This document shows, piece after piece, positions 1-9,184 of a stretch of 16,502 nt of DNA; positions within the stretch are counted from its first letter, which is position 1, and each line of letters starts with the position of its first letter. The stretch covers positions 1 through 16,502 of the forward strand of contig CAMLDT010000062.1 in assembly GCA_946479075.1 (NCBI GenBank), in the 5' to 3' direction. Source of the stretch: an uncultured Polaromonas sp. GTDB lineage: Bacteria > Pseudomonadota > Gammaproteobacteria > Burkholderiales > Burkholderiaceae. Both the position numbers and the translations under genes were made by a program. The notes below the pieces were generated by a model. It did not search any database and was not told where the DNA came from. It saw nothing but the letters and a program-made list of their open reading frames with translations.

Positions 1-931
<931 letters not shown>

Positions 932-1423
932 TCAGACCCTGAGAATCCTCTCGCCGCGGCCAATGCCGCTGGAGCCGGTGCGCACCGTTTCCAGGATCGC
1001 GCTGCGGTCAATCGCTTCCAGGAAGGCGTCGTTTTTGGACTGGTCCCCGGTCAATTCGATGGTGTAGCTTTTCTCCGTCACGTCGATGATCCGCCCGCGG
1101 AATATATCAGCCATGCGCTTCATCTCCTCGCGCTCCTTGCCGACAGCCCGGACCTTGACCATCATCAATTCGCGTTCGGTGTAAGCGCCTTCGGTCAGGT
1201 CCACCACTTTGACGACTTCAATGAGCCGATTCAGGTGTTTGGTGATCTGCTCGATCACGTCGTCCGACCCCGTGGTCTGGATGGTCATGCGCGACAGGCT
1301 GGCGTCCTCGGTGGGTGCGACGGTCAGGCTTTCGATGTTGTAGCCGCGGGCTGAGAACAGGCCCACCACGCGGGACAAGGCGCCCGGCTCGTTTTCGAGC
1401 AACACGGCAATGATGTGTTTCAT
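932..1423 (-). CDS. ilvH: Acetolactate synthase small (regulatory) subunit
   Basis: Regulatory subunit of acetohydroxyacid synthase. It binds the large subunit and in this family confers valine feedback inhibition. At 163 residues it matches the usual length of the short form. The N-terminal ACT domain (about residues 3-77) opens with the typical HIIAVLLENEPGALSRV segment followed by GLFSARGYNIESLTV. The C-terminal domain contains the MMVKVRAVGKEREE segment and ends near GIGRGERILRV. The ATG is preceded by AGAGGAA at good spacing. It lies between ilvI (102-base gap with an RNA hairpin) and ilvC on the same strand, so co-transcription is expected. It is also called ilvN in some annotations. 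Confidence 0.97.
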   Translation of the reverse strand: MKHIIAVLLENEPGALSRVVGLFSARGYNIESLTVAPTEDASLSRMTIQTTGSDDVIEQITKHLNRLIEVVKVVDLTEGAYTERELMMVKVRAVGKEREEMKRMADIFRGRIIDVTEKSYTIELTGDQSKNDAFLEAIDRSAILETVRTGSSGIGRGERILRV

Positions 1424-1442
1424 AAGAAGATTCCTCTTTTCG

Positions 1443-1481
1443 CTGCCCTCCCCTGCGCACGGTAATGCGCAGGCTCGGCAG
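1443..1481 (-). promoter_or_regulatory. Two-tier RNA hairpin upstream of ilvH
   Basis: In the ilvI-ilvH gap the transcript contains a perfect 8-bp stem (1452-1459 with 1466-1473, arm CCTGCGCA) closed by a 6-base loop. Outside a small purine-rich internal loop is a 5-bp outer stem (CTGCC at 1477-1481 with GGCAG at 1443-1447 in transcript sense). It ends about 20 bases before the ilvH start and leaves the ribosome site free. There is no U-tract, so it is not a simple terminator. It could be a cis-regulatory RNA or a processing/stability structure. The pairing is directly visible; the function is inferred. Confidence 0.6.
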
Positions 1482-1525
1482 ACAATAGATTCGTCAGGTG
1501 ACGGTTAAAAAATGGTGTGCGCCGC

Positions 1526-3307
1526 TTACAGGTCTTCAGACCCGAGCAGCATTTCGGTGATGCCCTTGCCGGCCTGGACCATCGGGAACACGTTCTCGGT
1601 GGGGTCCGTGCGGAAGTCCATGAACACCGTGCGGTCCTTGAGCTTGCGCGCCTCGCGCAGCGCAGGCTCCACGTCCTCCGGTTTTTCGATCAGCATGCCG
1701 ACGTGACCATAGGCCTCGGCCAGCTTCACGAAATTGGGCAGTGCGTCCATGTAGCTGCTGCTGTAGCGGCCGGCGTATTCGACTTCCTGCCACTGCCGCA
1801 CCATGCCCAGGTAACGGTTGTTCAAGGAGATGACCTTGATCGGTGTGTTGTACTGCAGGCAGGTGGAGAGTTCCTGGATACACATCTGCACCGAACCTTC
1901 ACCGGTGATGCAATACACCTCGCTGTCCGGCTTGGCCAGCTTGATGCCCATGGCGTAAGGGATGCCCACACCCATGGTGCCCAGACCGCCGGAGTTGATC
2001 CAGCGGCGCGGTTCGTCGAACTTGTAATACTGCGCCGCCCACATCTGGTGCTGGCCAACGTCGGACGTGATGTAGGTGTCAGCGTCTTTGGTCATGTTCC
2101 AGAGCGTTTCCACCACATACTGCGGCTTGATCACATCGCCCTTGCCAAGGCTGTACTTCATGCAGTCACGCTTGCGCCAGCCCTCGATGGTTTCCCACCA
2201 GCCGCCCAGCGCGTTGCTGTCGGGCTTGAGCCCGGATTCCCTGATCATCGCGATCAGTTCGGTCAGCACATCCTTGACATCGCCGACGATGGGAATGTCC
2301 ACCCTGACGCGTTTGGAGATGCTCGACGGATCAATGTCGATGTGGATGATCTTGCGCTCGTTCTGCGCGAAGTGTTTTGGATTGCCGATCACGCGGTCAT
2401 CGAAACGTGCACCGACAGCCAGCAGCACGTCGCAGTTCTGCATGGCATTGTTGGCTTCGATGGTGCCGTGCATGCCCAGCATGCCCAGGAATTTTTTGTC
2501 GCTGGCCGGATAAGCGCCCAGGCCCATCAGGGTATTGGTGCAGGGGTAGCCCAGCATGTCCACCAGGGTGCGCAGCTCCTGCGAAGCATTGCTCAGCAAC
2601 ACACCGCCGCCGGTGTAGATGTAAGGCCGTTTGGCCGCCATCAGCAGTTGCAACGCCTTGCGGATCTGGCCGCCGTGGCCCTTGCGCACCGGGTTGTAAG
2701 AGCGCATTTCAACGCTTTGCGGGTAACCGGTGTACATCACCTTGTTGAAGGACACGTCCTTGGGGATGTCCACCACCACCGGGCCGGGGCGTCCGCTACG
2801 GGCAATGTGGAAAGCCTTTTTCAAGGTCTCGGCCATCAGCCGCGCGTCCTTGACCAGGAAGTTGTGCTTGACGATGGGCCGCGTGATGCCGACGGTGTCG
2901 CACTCCTGGAAAGCGTCCAGGCCAATCGCATGCGTGGGCACCTGGCCGGTGATGATCACCATCGGGATGCTGTCCATATAGGCGGTGGCAATGCCCGTCA
3001 CCGCGTTGGTCACGCCCGGCCCGGAAGTCACCAGCGCAACGCCAACCTCGCCGGTCGCGCGCGCATAACCGTCGGCGGCATGCACGGCCGCCTGCTCATG
3101 GCGCACCAGCACATGCTGAATGGTGTCCTGCTTGTAAAACGCGTCGTAAATATGCAGCACAGCGCCGCCCGGATAACCCCAGACGTGTTTGACGCCTTCG
3201 GCCTGCAGGGCCTTGATGAGGATTTCCGCGCCGCGGAGTTCTTGCGGGGTTGAGGGGGCAGAGGCTGCCGCCGCTGCCGAAGCGAGTTCGGCCTTTGTGA
3301 TTTCCAT
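1526..3307 (-). CDS. ilvI: Acetolactate synthase large (catalytic) subunit
   Basis: Thiamine-diphosphate enzyme that condenses two pyruvates to acetolactate (or pyruvate plus 2-oxobutyrate), the committed step of branched-chain amino acid synthesis. It has 593 residues, normal for the family with a slightly long Ala/Ser-rich N-terminus (residues 8-20). The N-terminal pyrimidine-binding domain has the catalytic glutamate E71 in RHEQAAVHAADGYAR. The central domain is the FAD-binding region. The C-terminal ThDP/Mg domain has GEGS at 469-472 and SLNN ending at 497. The usual motif reads GDG...NN, so an Asp is replaced by Glu here; I recall this variant from related betaproteobacteria. It is the first gene of the operon, with a TATAAT box about 150 bases upstream. 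Some annotations name it ilvB. Confidence 0.97.
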   Translation of the reverse strand: MEITKAELASAAAAASAPSTPQELRGAEILIKALQAEGVKHVWGYPGGAVLHIYDAFYKQDTIQHVLVRHEQAAVHAADGYARATGEVGVALVTSGPGVTNAVTGIATAYMDSIPMVIITGQVPTHAIGLDAFQECDTVGITRPIVKHNFLVKDARLMAETLKKAFHIARSGRPGPVVVDIPKDVSFNKVMYTGYPQSVEMRSYNPVRKGHGGQIRKALQLLMAAKRPYIYTGGGVLLSNASQELRTLVDMLGYPCTNTLMGLGAYPASDKKFLGMLGMHGTIEANNAMQNCDVLLAVGARFDDRVIGNPKHFAQNERKIIHIDIDPSSISKRVRVDIPIVGDVKDVLTELIAMIRESGLKPDSNALGGWWETIEGWRKRDCMKYSLGKGDVIKPQYVVETLWNMTKDADTYITSDVGQHQMWAAQYYKFDEPRRWINSGGLGTMGVGIPYAMGIKLAKPDSEVYCITGEGSVQMCIQELSTCLQYNTPIKVISLNNRYLGMVRQWQEVEYAGRYSSSYMDALPNFVKLAEAYGHVGMLIEKPEDVEPALREARKLKDRTVFMDFRTDPTENVFPMVQAGKGITEMLLGSEDL

Positions 3308-3418
3308 GATGAACCTTTGTGAATTTCTCTAACGAAATACCTTGGGTGCCTCTTCACCCACTCTTGTGGAGTAGCGTCGAGACTTGAGGCCAGAACCATG
3401 GGCGGAAACATAAACCGC

Positions 3419-3432
3419 CGGGTCATGACCCG
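3419..3432. promoter_or_regulatory. 14-base perfect palindrome in the ilvI leader
   Basis: CGGGTCATGACCCG is perfectly self-complementary and lies about 20-30 bases downstream of the predicted ilvI transcription start. It could be an operator for a dimeric regulator. It has no loop, so it is better suited to DNA binding than to an RNA hairpin. No named regulator can be assigned. Confidence 0.4.
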
Positions 3433-3456
3433 TTTGCTGTTTGAATTGCAGCGGAA

Positions 3457-3462
3457 ATTATA
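3457..3462 (-). promoter_or_regulatory. -10 box (TATAAT) for the ilvI-ilvH-ilvC operon
   Basis: The minus strand reads a consensus TATAAT here. The region 16-18 bases further upstream is GC-rich and has no good -35; a TTGACG lies 30 bases upstream, too far for a normal spacer. Transcription would begin near 3450, giving a leader of about 140 bases before the ilvI ATG. A good -10 with a poor -35 suggests an activator-dependent promoter, which is an inference. Confidence 0.55.
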
Positions 3463-3619
3463 GGGCAAGGCAGGCACGCGGCTGCGGACGGCCGTCAAGT
3501 CAGGCGACCACCGCTTGATGCGATAATTTTGCAGCAGTCAGATGCCGTGACAGGGCCAGCCGGGCCACGCGGGGCAGCCGCCTTATAAAAACAGTGCCGG
3601 GACAAACCGAAATCAACCG

Positions 3620-4186
3620 TTGGCCACCGAACAAGAACTTTCCGACTTCCTGAAAAGCGTTGAAAAACGCGCTTTCAAGCGCAGCGTTTACCACGTGCGG
3701 GACGACGAAGCCGCGCTGGACATCGTTCAGGACAGCATGATGAAGCTGGCGCAGCACTATGGCGACAAACCGGCCGCCGAGCTGCCCATGCTGTTTCAGC
3801 GCATCCTGTCCAACAGCACGCTGGACTGGTTTCGCCGGCGCAAGACACGCAATGCGCTGTTTTCCAACATGAGCGATTTTGAATCCGCCGGTGACGACGG
3901 GGATTTTGATCTGCTGGAGACGCTGGAATCCTCCGCCAACTCGGAAGGCACGGAAAGCGCCCAGGATGCAACGGAGCGGGCACAGATCCTGCGGCAGATC
4001 GAGGTTGAGATCAGGGAGCTGCCCGGGCGTCAACGGGAAGCCTTTCTCATGCGTTACTGGGAGGAGATGGACGTGGCTGAAACCGCTGCGGCCATGGGTT
4101 GCTCCGAAGGTAGCGTGAAAACGCATTGTTCACGCGCAGTCCATGCGCTCAGCAAGGCTTTGTCCGCCAGGGGAATCAAACTATGA
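3620..4186 (+). CDS. RNA polymerase sigma factor, ECF-type
   Basis: A 188-residue alternative sigma factor with only regions 2 and 4. Region 2 spans about residues 15-78 and includes the DIVQDSMMKLAQHY core-binding helix and the DWFRRRK end of 2.4. An acidic linker (87-118, rich in D, E and S) follows. Region 4 spans about 122-183, with ELPGRQREAFLMRYWEE and a helix-turn-helix (DVAETAAAMGCSEGSVKTHCSRA, 151-173). The start is a TTG with no obvious Shine-Dalgarno sequence; the fit to family N-termini (ATEQELSDFLKSVEKRAFKR) and the absence of a better codon favour it. Its stop overlaps the ATG of the next gene (ATGA), so the two are translationally coupled. It should direct transcription of an unknown regulon, and the downstream membrane and exported proteins are candidate regulators of it. 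Confidence 0.92.
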   Translation: MATEQELSDFLKSVEKRAFKRSVYHVRDDEAALDIVQDSMMKLAQHYGDKPAAELPMLFQRILSNSTLDWFRRRKTRNALFSNMSDFESAGDDGDFDLLETLESSANSEGTESAQDATERAQILRQIEVEIRELPGRQREAFLMRYWEEMDVAETAAAMGCSEGSVKTHCSRAVHALSKALSARGIKL

Positions 4187-4611
4187 ACCGCTCACCACAA
4201 AACCGCACCGATATCCTGCAGGACCGCTACGGCCTGAAAGCTGCCTCTTACCTGTCGGCCGGCACAGCCGATTTGCCCTACGACATTTCCGAGCGTTTGC
4301 GGGCGGCCCGCACCCAGGCCGTGGCGGCGCGCCGTGTCGCCAGGACGCAATCGGCGCCAGCCGCCGCCAGCGCACGCAGCGGATCCACCCTGACTTGGGG
4401 TTCGGACGAAGGCTTCAGCCTCTGGAGCCGGATCGGGGCCGTACTGCCGCTGATCGCGCTGGTGGCCGGCCTGCTGGTCATCAATTCCCTGCAGACCGAC
4501 AAGATGGTGCACGAGCTGGCCGAAGTGGATTCTGCCTTGCTGACCGACGACCTGCCGCCTGATGCGTTTGCCGACCCCGGCTTCGTCCAGTTCCTCAAAA
4601 CCACACTTTGA
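4183..4611 (+). CDS. DUF3619 family single-pass membrane protein, candidate anti-sigma factor
   Basis: A 142-residue protein of unknown function matching, from memory, the DUF3619 family. The N-terminal ~80 residues are cytoplasmic in character: an amphipathic start (RTDILQDRYGLKAASYL) and an Arg/Ala-rich stretch (39-66). One transmembrane helix lies at about 84-103 (IGAVLPLIALVAGLLVI). The short acidic C-terminal part has the conserved-looking ALLTDDLPPDAFADPGF. The ATG at 4183 overlaps the sigma-factor stop and has an AGGGGAA ribosome site, which fixes the start; the reading frame is open further upstream but that would run into the sigma gene. Size, topology and coupling to a sigma gene are what one expects of a small anti-sigma factor. 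That role is inferred; the family has no assigned function I know of. Confidence 0.85.
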   Translation: MNRSPQNRTDILQDRYGLKAASYLSAGTADLPYDISERLRAARTQAVAARRVARTQSAPAAASARSGSTLTWGSDEGFSLWSRIGAVLPLIALVAGLLVINSLQTDKMVHELAEVDSALLTDDLPPDAFADPGFVQFLKTTL

Positions 4612-4654
4612 GCCGGCGCTGCCGCCCAAGTCCCCCAACCTGCCCCCACTGCCC

Positions 4655-5371
4655 ATGCCTGTGTTCAGCTTCCGTCCCGCCGCCCCGGTGGTTGGCCCCA
4701 TCGGCAAAATTCGCTGGCGCCTGGCCGCCCGGTGTGCGCCGCTGCTTGTGCTCGCGGGTTGGACCCTCGCCAGCGCCCAGCAGGCGACAACCGCCGCCCC
4801 ACCCGCAAAAACCGTGGTGGCGCAGTCCTTTGCCGGACCGGGCTGGAATGAATTGAGCCCGGCGCAGCGCGATATCCTGCAGCCGCTGGCCTCGGCCTGG
4901 CCATCCCTGAGCCAGAGCCACAAGCGCAAATGGCTTGAGATGGCCCGCGGTTACCGCTCGCTGTCGCCCGAAGAGCAGGCCAAAATGCAGGGCCGGATGA
5001 AAGACTGGGTCGCGCTCAGCCCACAGCAGCGCACCCAGGCGCGCCTGAACTTCGCAAAAACCCGCGAACTCTCCAAAAAGCTCACGGCAGAAGAAAGAAA
5101 AGCCAAGTGGGAGGCTTATCAGGCGCTCAGCACCGAGGAAAAACGCAAACTTGCCGCCAAGGCACCGGCCAAACCGGTGGGCGCCGCACCCGCGTCCAAG
5201 CCCGTTGCCAAACAAAAGCTGGCGACCATTCCTTCTGCAGCCGAGCAGGCCAGACCCAAGCCCCAAGCCGCGCCTAAAATCACGGTTTCGCAGCCGGCGG
5301 ATGGCGCTGGGGGCACAGCGCCCACAGTCCCACCCGCAGGTCCCGGCAGCACGGCCGGCCAGCCCCGCTAG
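4655..5371 (+). CDS. DUF3106 family exported protein with helical repeats
   Basis: A 238-residue protein from the chosen ATG at 4655. It has a signal peptide: basic n-region (KIRWRLAAR), hydrophobic core (about 28-40) and a likely cleavage after ASA at residue 41. The mature part holds six short motifs of the form L-S/T-x-x-x, at L67, L85, L103, L121, L143 and L158. The first four are exactly 18 residues apart. Each is followed by a charged helix, giving a helical-repeat periplasmic protein reminiscent of the CpxP/CnrX class. The C-terminal 70 residues are a low-complexity Ala/Pro/Lys tail. There is no clear ribosome site; an alternative ATG at 4562 would overlap DUF3619 and put 31 extra residues before the signal peptide, so it is less likely. 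Function is unknown; a sensor role for the upstream sigma module is inferred. Confidence 0.85.
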   Translation: MPVFSFRPAAPVVGPIGKIRWRLAARCAPLLVLAGWTLASAQQATTAAPPAKTVVAQSFAGPGWNELSPAQRDILQPLASAWPSLSQSHKRKWLEMARGYRSLSPEEQAKMQGRMKDWVALSPQQRTQARLNFAKTRELSKKLTAEERKAKWEAYQALSTEEKRKLAAKAPAKPVGAAPASKPVAKQKLATIPSAAEQARPKPQAAPKITVSQPADGAGGTAPTVPPAGPGSTAGQPR

Positions 5372-5407
5372 CCGTTCCTGCCGCGGCCTGCGGGCCGGCG
5401 CGTTGTG

Positions 5408-5466
5408 AGTCAAATAGTGCGCCAGCCCTTGTCCCCACTCGTTTAATCGCTACCAAATTGATAGTA
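5408..5466 (-). repeat. Dispersed repeat family B, copy 1 (reverse orientation)
   Basis: Read on the minus strand it contains CTATCAATTTGGTAGC, then GGACAAGGGCTGG and ATTTGACTC. This is the head-to-tail order of the family (GATAGC ... GGGCTGGAG ... ATTTGGC) seen in the other copies. It fills the gap between the DUF3106 and RDD genes and its edge contains the TTG used as the apparent RDD start. Boundaries are approximate. Confidence 0.65.
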
Positions 5467-5979
5467 AATACTGCTTCCCCGGCGTCCACGCCATCGCTGC
5501 GCAGGCGCATGGCCTGCTGGATGTACGAAGGCCTGCTGATGTTTGGTGTGGTGTTTATCGCCGGCTACCTGTTCAGCACACTGAGCCAGACCCGCAACGC
5601 CATGGACAACCGCCACGCCCAGCAGGCCTTTCTGTTCGTCGTGTTCGGCATCTACTTTGTCTGGTTCTGGGCCCGGGGCCAGACGCTGGCCATGAAAACC
5701 TGGAACATTCGCGTGGTGGACAAACACGGCGCCCCCCTCACGCAAAAACGCGCATTGCTGCGTTACGTGCTGAGCTGGCTGTGGTTTTTGCCGCCGCTGG
5801 TGCTGAGCTGGGCGCTGGCGCTGCCGGTCCGGGAAGCCGCCGTGCTGGCCCTCGGCTGGGTGCCGATCTGGGCCATCCTGGCGCGCTTTCACCCGCAGCG
5901 GCAGTTCTGGCATGACGCCCTGGCGGGAACCCGCCTGGTCACCAGCCTGCCGGCCGCACCGCCACCCAAAACCGCCTGA
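5458..5979 (+). CDS. RDD family integral membrane protein
   Basis: A 173-residue membrane protein with about four hydrophobic segments: near 24-44 (GLLMFGVVFIAGYLF), 59-77 (FLFVVFGIYFVWFW), 103-122 (LSWLWFLPPLVLSWALAL) and 125-141. The family hallmark Arg-Ala-Asp in the first helix reads R17, A19, E24 here, so the Asp appears as Glu. The RDD-typical TLAMKTWNIRVVDKHGAPL segment and the closing FWHDALAGTRLV are both present. The start is uncertain. The TTG at 5458 lies in a dispersed repeat and lacks a clear ribosome site, the frame stays open upstream, and an ATG at codon 18 would shorten the first helix. The family includes transport-related and Na+/H+ exchange members; no substrate can be assigned. 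It follows DUF3106 by 86 bases. Confidence 0.88.
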   Translation: MIVNTASPASTPSLRRRMACWMYEGLLMFGVVFIAGYLFSTLSQTRNAMDNRHAQQAFLFVVFGIYFVWFWARGQTLAMKTWNIRVVDKHGAPLTQKRALLRYVLSWLWFLPPLVLSWALALPVREAAVLALGWVPIWAILARFHPQRQFWHDALAGTRLVTSLPAAPPPKTA

Positions 5980-6039
5980 GCCCGCCGCAGCATGCCGGCG
6001 TCACATCAAAATGCCACAGAGCTGCAGGACAATGCCCTG

Positions 6040-6474
6040 ATGACCGATTCTGCCTCCCTGCGCGTGCCCGAAACCGATGCTCCGGCCCCGCCCTCCCCCG
6101 TCAACCCCCAGAAAGACCGCAAGGGTCTGAACCGCGTCTGGCACGCACTGGGCTACTCCCTGGCCGGCCTGCGCGCCGGCTGGCAGGAAACCGCCTTTCG
6201 CCAGGAGGCCATCACCTCGCTGTTGCTGCTGCCTGCCGCTTTCTGGCTGGGCCGCAGCTGGGTCGAAACCGTGCTGCTGGCCGGCTCGGTCATCCTGGTG
6301 ATGGTCATCGAACTACTCAACACCGGCATCGAGACCGCCATCGACCGCATCGGCCCCGAGTGGCACGACTTGTCCAAACGCGCCAAGGACATGGGCAGCG
6401 CTGCCGTGCTGCTGAGCCTGCTGCTGTGCGCCGGCACCTGGGCGCTGGCGCTGTTTCACCGGTTTGTGGCATGA
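6040..6474 (+). CDS. dgkA: Diacylglycerol kinase, prokaryotic integral-membrane type
   Basis: Phosphorylates diacylglycerol to phosphatidic acid at the inner membrane, recycling the lipid by-product of periplasmic glucan or lipid modification. At 144 residues from the ATG at 6040 it is slightly longer than the usual ~120 because of a Pro-rich N-terminus (1-30). The family core follows: YSLAGLRAGWQETAFRQEA with E56, then ELLNTGIETAIDRIG with E91, N94, E98 and D102, then KRAKDMGSAAV. Three transmembrane helices are visible. An in-frame ATG at 5992 is possible, but the 6040 start has AGGAC nine bases upstream. The stop overlaps the next start (ATGA at 6471-6474). Confidence 0.95.
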   Translation: MTDSASLRVPETDAPAPPSPVNPQKDRKGLNRVWHALGYSLAGLRAGWQETAFRQEAITSLLLLPAAFWLGRSWVETVLLAGSVILVMVIELLNTGIETAIDRIGPEWHDLSKRAKDMGSAAVLLSLLLCAGTWALALFHRFVA

Positions 6475-7058
6475 GTCCGGCGTTTTCCCTTTGCGTTTAT
6501 TGCGGCTCACGTCCCGGCGCAGAGCCGGTTTTTGCCGACACCGCACGCACGGTCGGCACGTGGATCGGCCGGCACGGCGGGCAACTGGTGTACGGCGGTG
6601 GGCGCAACGGCCTGATGGGCATCGTGGCCGACGCCACGCTGGCGGCCGGCGGCCGCGTCGTCGGTGTGATCCCGAAGGCGCTGGTCGAAAAGGAATGGGC
6701 GCATACCGGCTGCACCGAGCTGCACATCGTCGAGACCATGCATGAGCGCAAACGCATCATGGCCGAACACGCCGACGCCTTTTTGTCGCTGCCCGGCGGC
6801 ATCGGCACACTCGAAGAATTTTTTGAAGTCTGGACTTGGCGCCAGCTCGGCTACCACGCCAAGCCGGTCGGCCTGCTCAACCTGGGCGGCTATTACACCG
6901 AGCTGCTGGCCTTCCTGGCCTCATCGGTCAAAGCCGGCTTCATGAGCGACTGGCAGATGGAACTGATCCATGTCGGCAGCGAACCCGGGGTTTTGCTGGA
7001 GCAACTGGTGCAAACCGCAGGCATGGCTCCTGAAGGACAGCGGCTGGACCAGATTTGA
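6471..7058 (+). CDS. LOG family protein (TIGR00730 type), predicted nucleotide phosphoribohydrolase
   Basis: A 195-residue Rossmann-like protein of the LOG (lysine decarboxylase-like) family. Characterised members hydrolyse cytokinin riboside 5'-monophosphates or AMP-like nucleotides to base plus ribose 5-phosphate; none is a lysine decarboxylase. Visible motifs are VYCGS near 9-13, YGGGRNGLMG at 41-50, the MHERK segment at 90-94 and the signature PGGIGTLEE at 108-116. The ATG at 6471 overlaps the dgkA stop, so the genes are translationally coupled. It ends 27 bases before the convergent glnB stop, with no clear terminator. The substrate in this organism cannot be told from sequence. Confidence 0.95.
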   Translation: MSPAFSLCVYCGSRPGAEPVFADTARTVGTWIGRHGGQLVYGGGRNGLMGIVADATLAAGGRVVGVIPKALVEKEWAHTGCTELHIVETMHERKRIMAEHADAFLSLPGGIGTLEEFFEVWTWRQLGYHAKPVGLLNLGGYYTELLAFLASSVKAGFMSDWQMELIHVGSEPGVLLEQLVQTAGMAPEGQRLDQI

Positions 7059-7085
7059 GATCCACGCCGTCCTGGAGCGTCTTGT

Positions 7086-9160
<2,075 letters not shown>

Positions 9161-9184
9161 GGAAAAAGAAAAACGGTGGGTGCT

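Larger units (their letters stand above)
3308..3619. other. Divergent intergenic region between ilvI and the sigma-factor gene
   Basis: This is 312 bases without a recognisable gene. For the minus strand it holds a perfect TATAAT box, a 14-base palindrome in the leader and about 140 bases of untranslated leader. For the plus strand only weak -10-like sequences are visible (GATAAT at 3522-3527, TATAAA at 3585-3590), with no convincing -35. A leader ORF starting at the ATG in the palindrome has no run of Ile, Val or Leu codons, so classical ilv attenuation is not supported. Confidence 0.7.

Noticed and set aside
1517..3253. 578-codon open frame on the plus strand opposite ilvI
   Set aside because: It is antisense to a secure acetolactate synthase gene, has a His/Arg/Gln-rich unnatural composition and no motifs. 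Long open antisense frames are expected in GC-rich genes.
3320..3460. ilv attenuation leader peptide
   Set aside because: The leader ORF from the palindrome ATG (MTRRFMFPPMVLASSLD...) has no cluster of branched-chain codons, runs on into ilvI in another frame, and there is no terminator/antiterminator pair.
5380..5405. GC-rich CGGCC/GGCCG stem after the DUF3106 gene
   Set aside because: Five base pairs only and no T-run, so it is not a credible terminator.
7030..7080. Possible terminator between the LOG gene and glnB
   Set aside because: An imperfect GGACAGCG/CGCCGTCC pairing exists, but it has a mismatch, a 23-base loop, overlaps coding sequence and has no U-tract.
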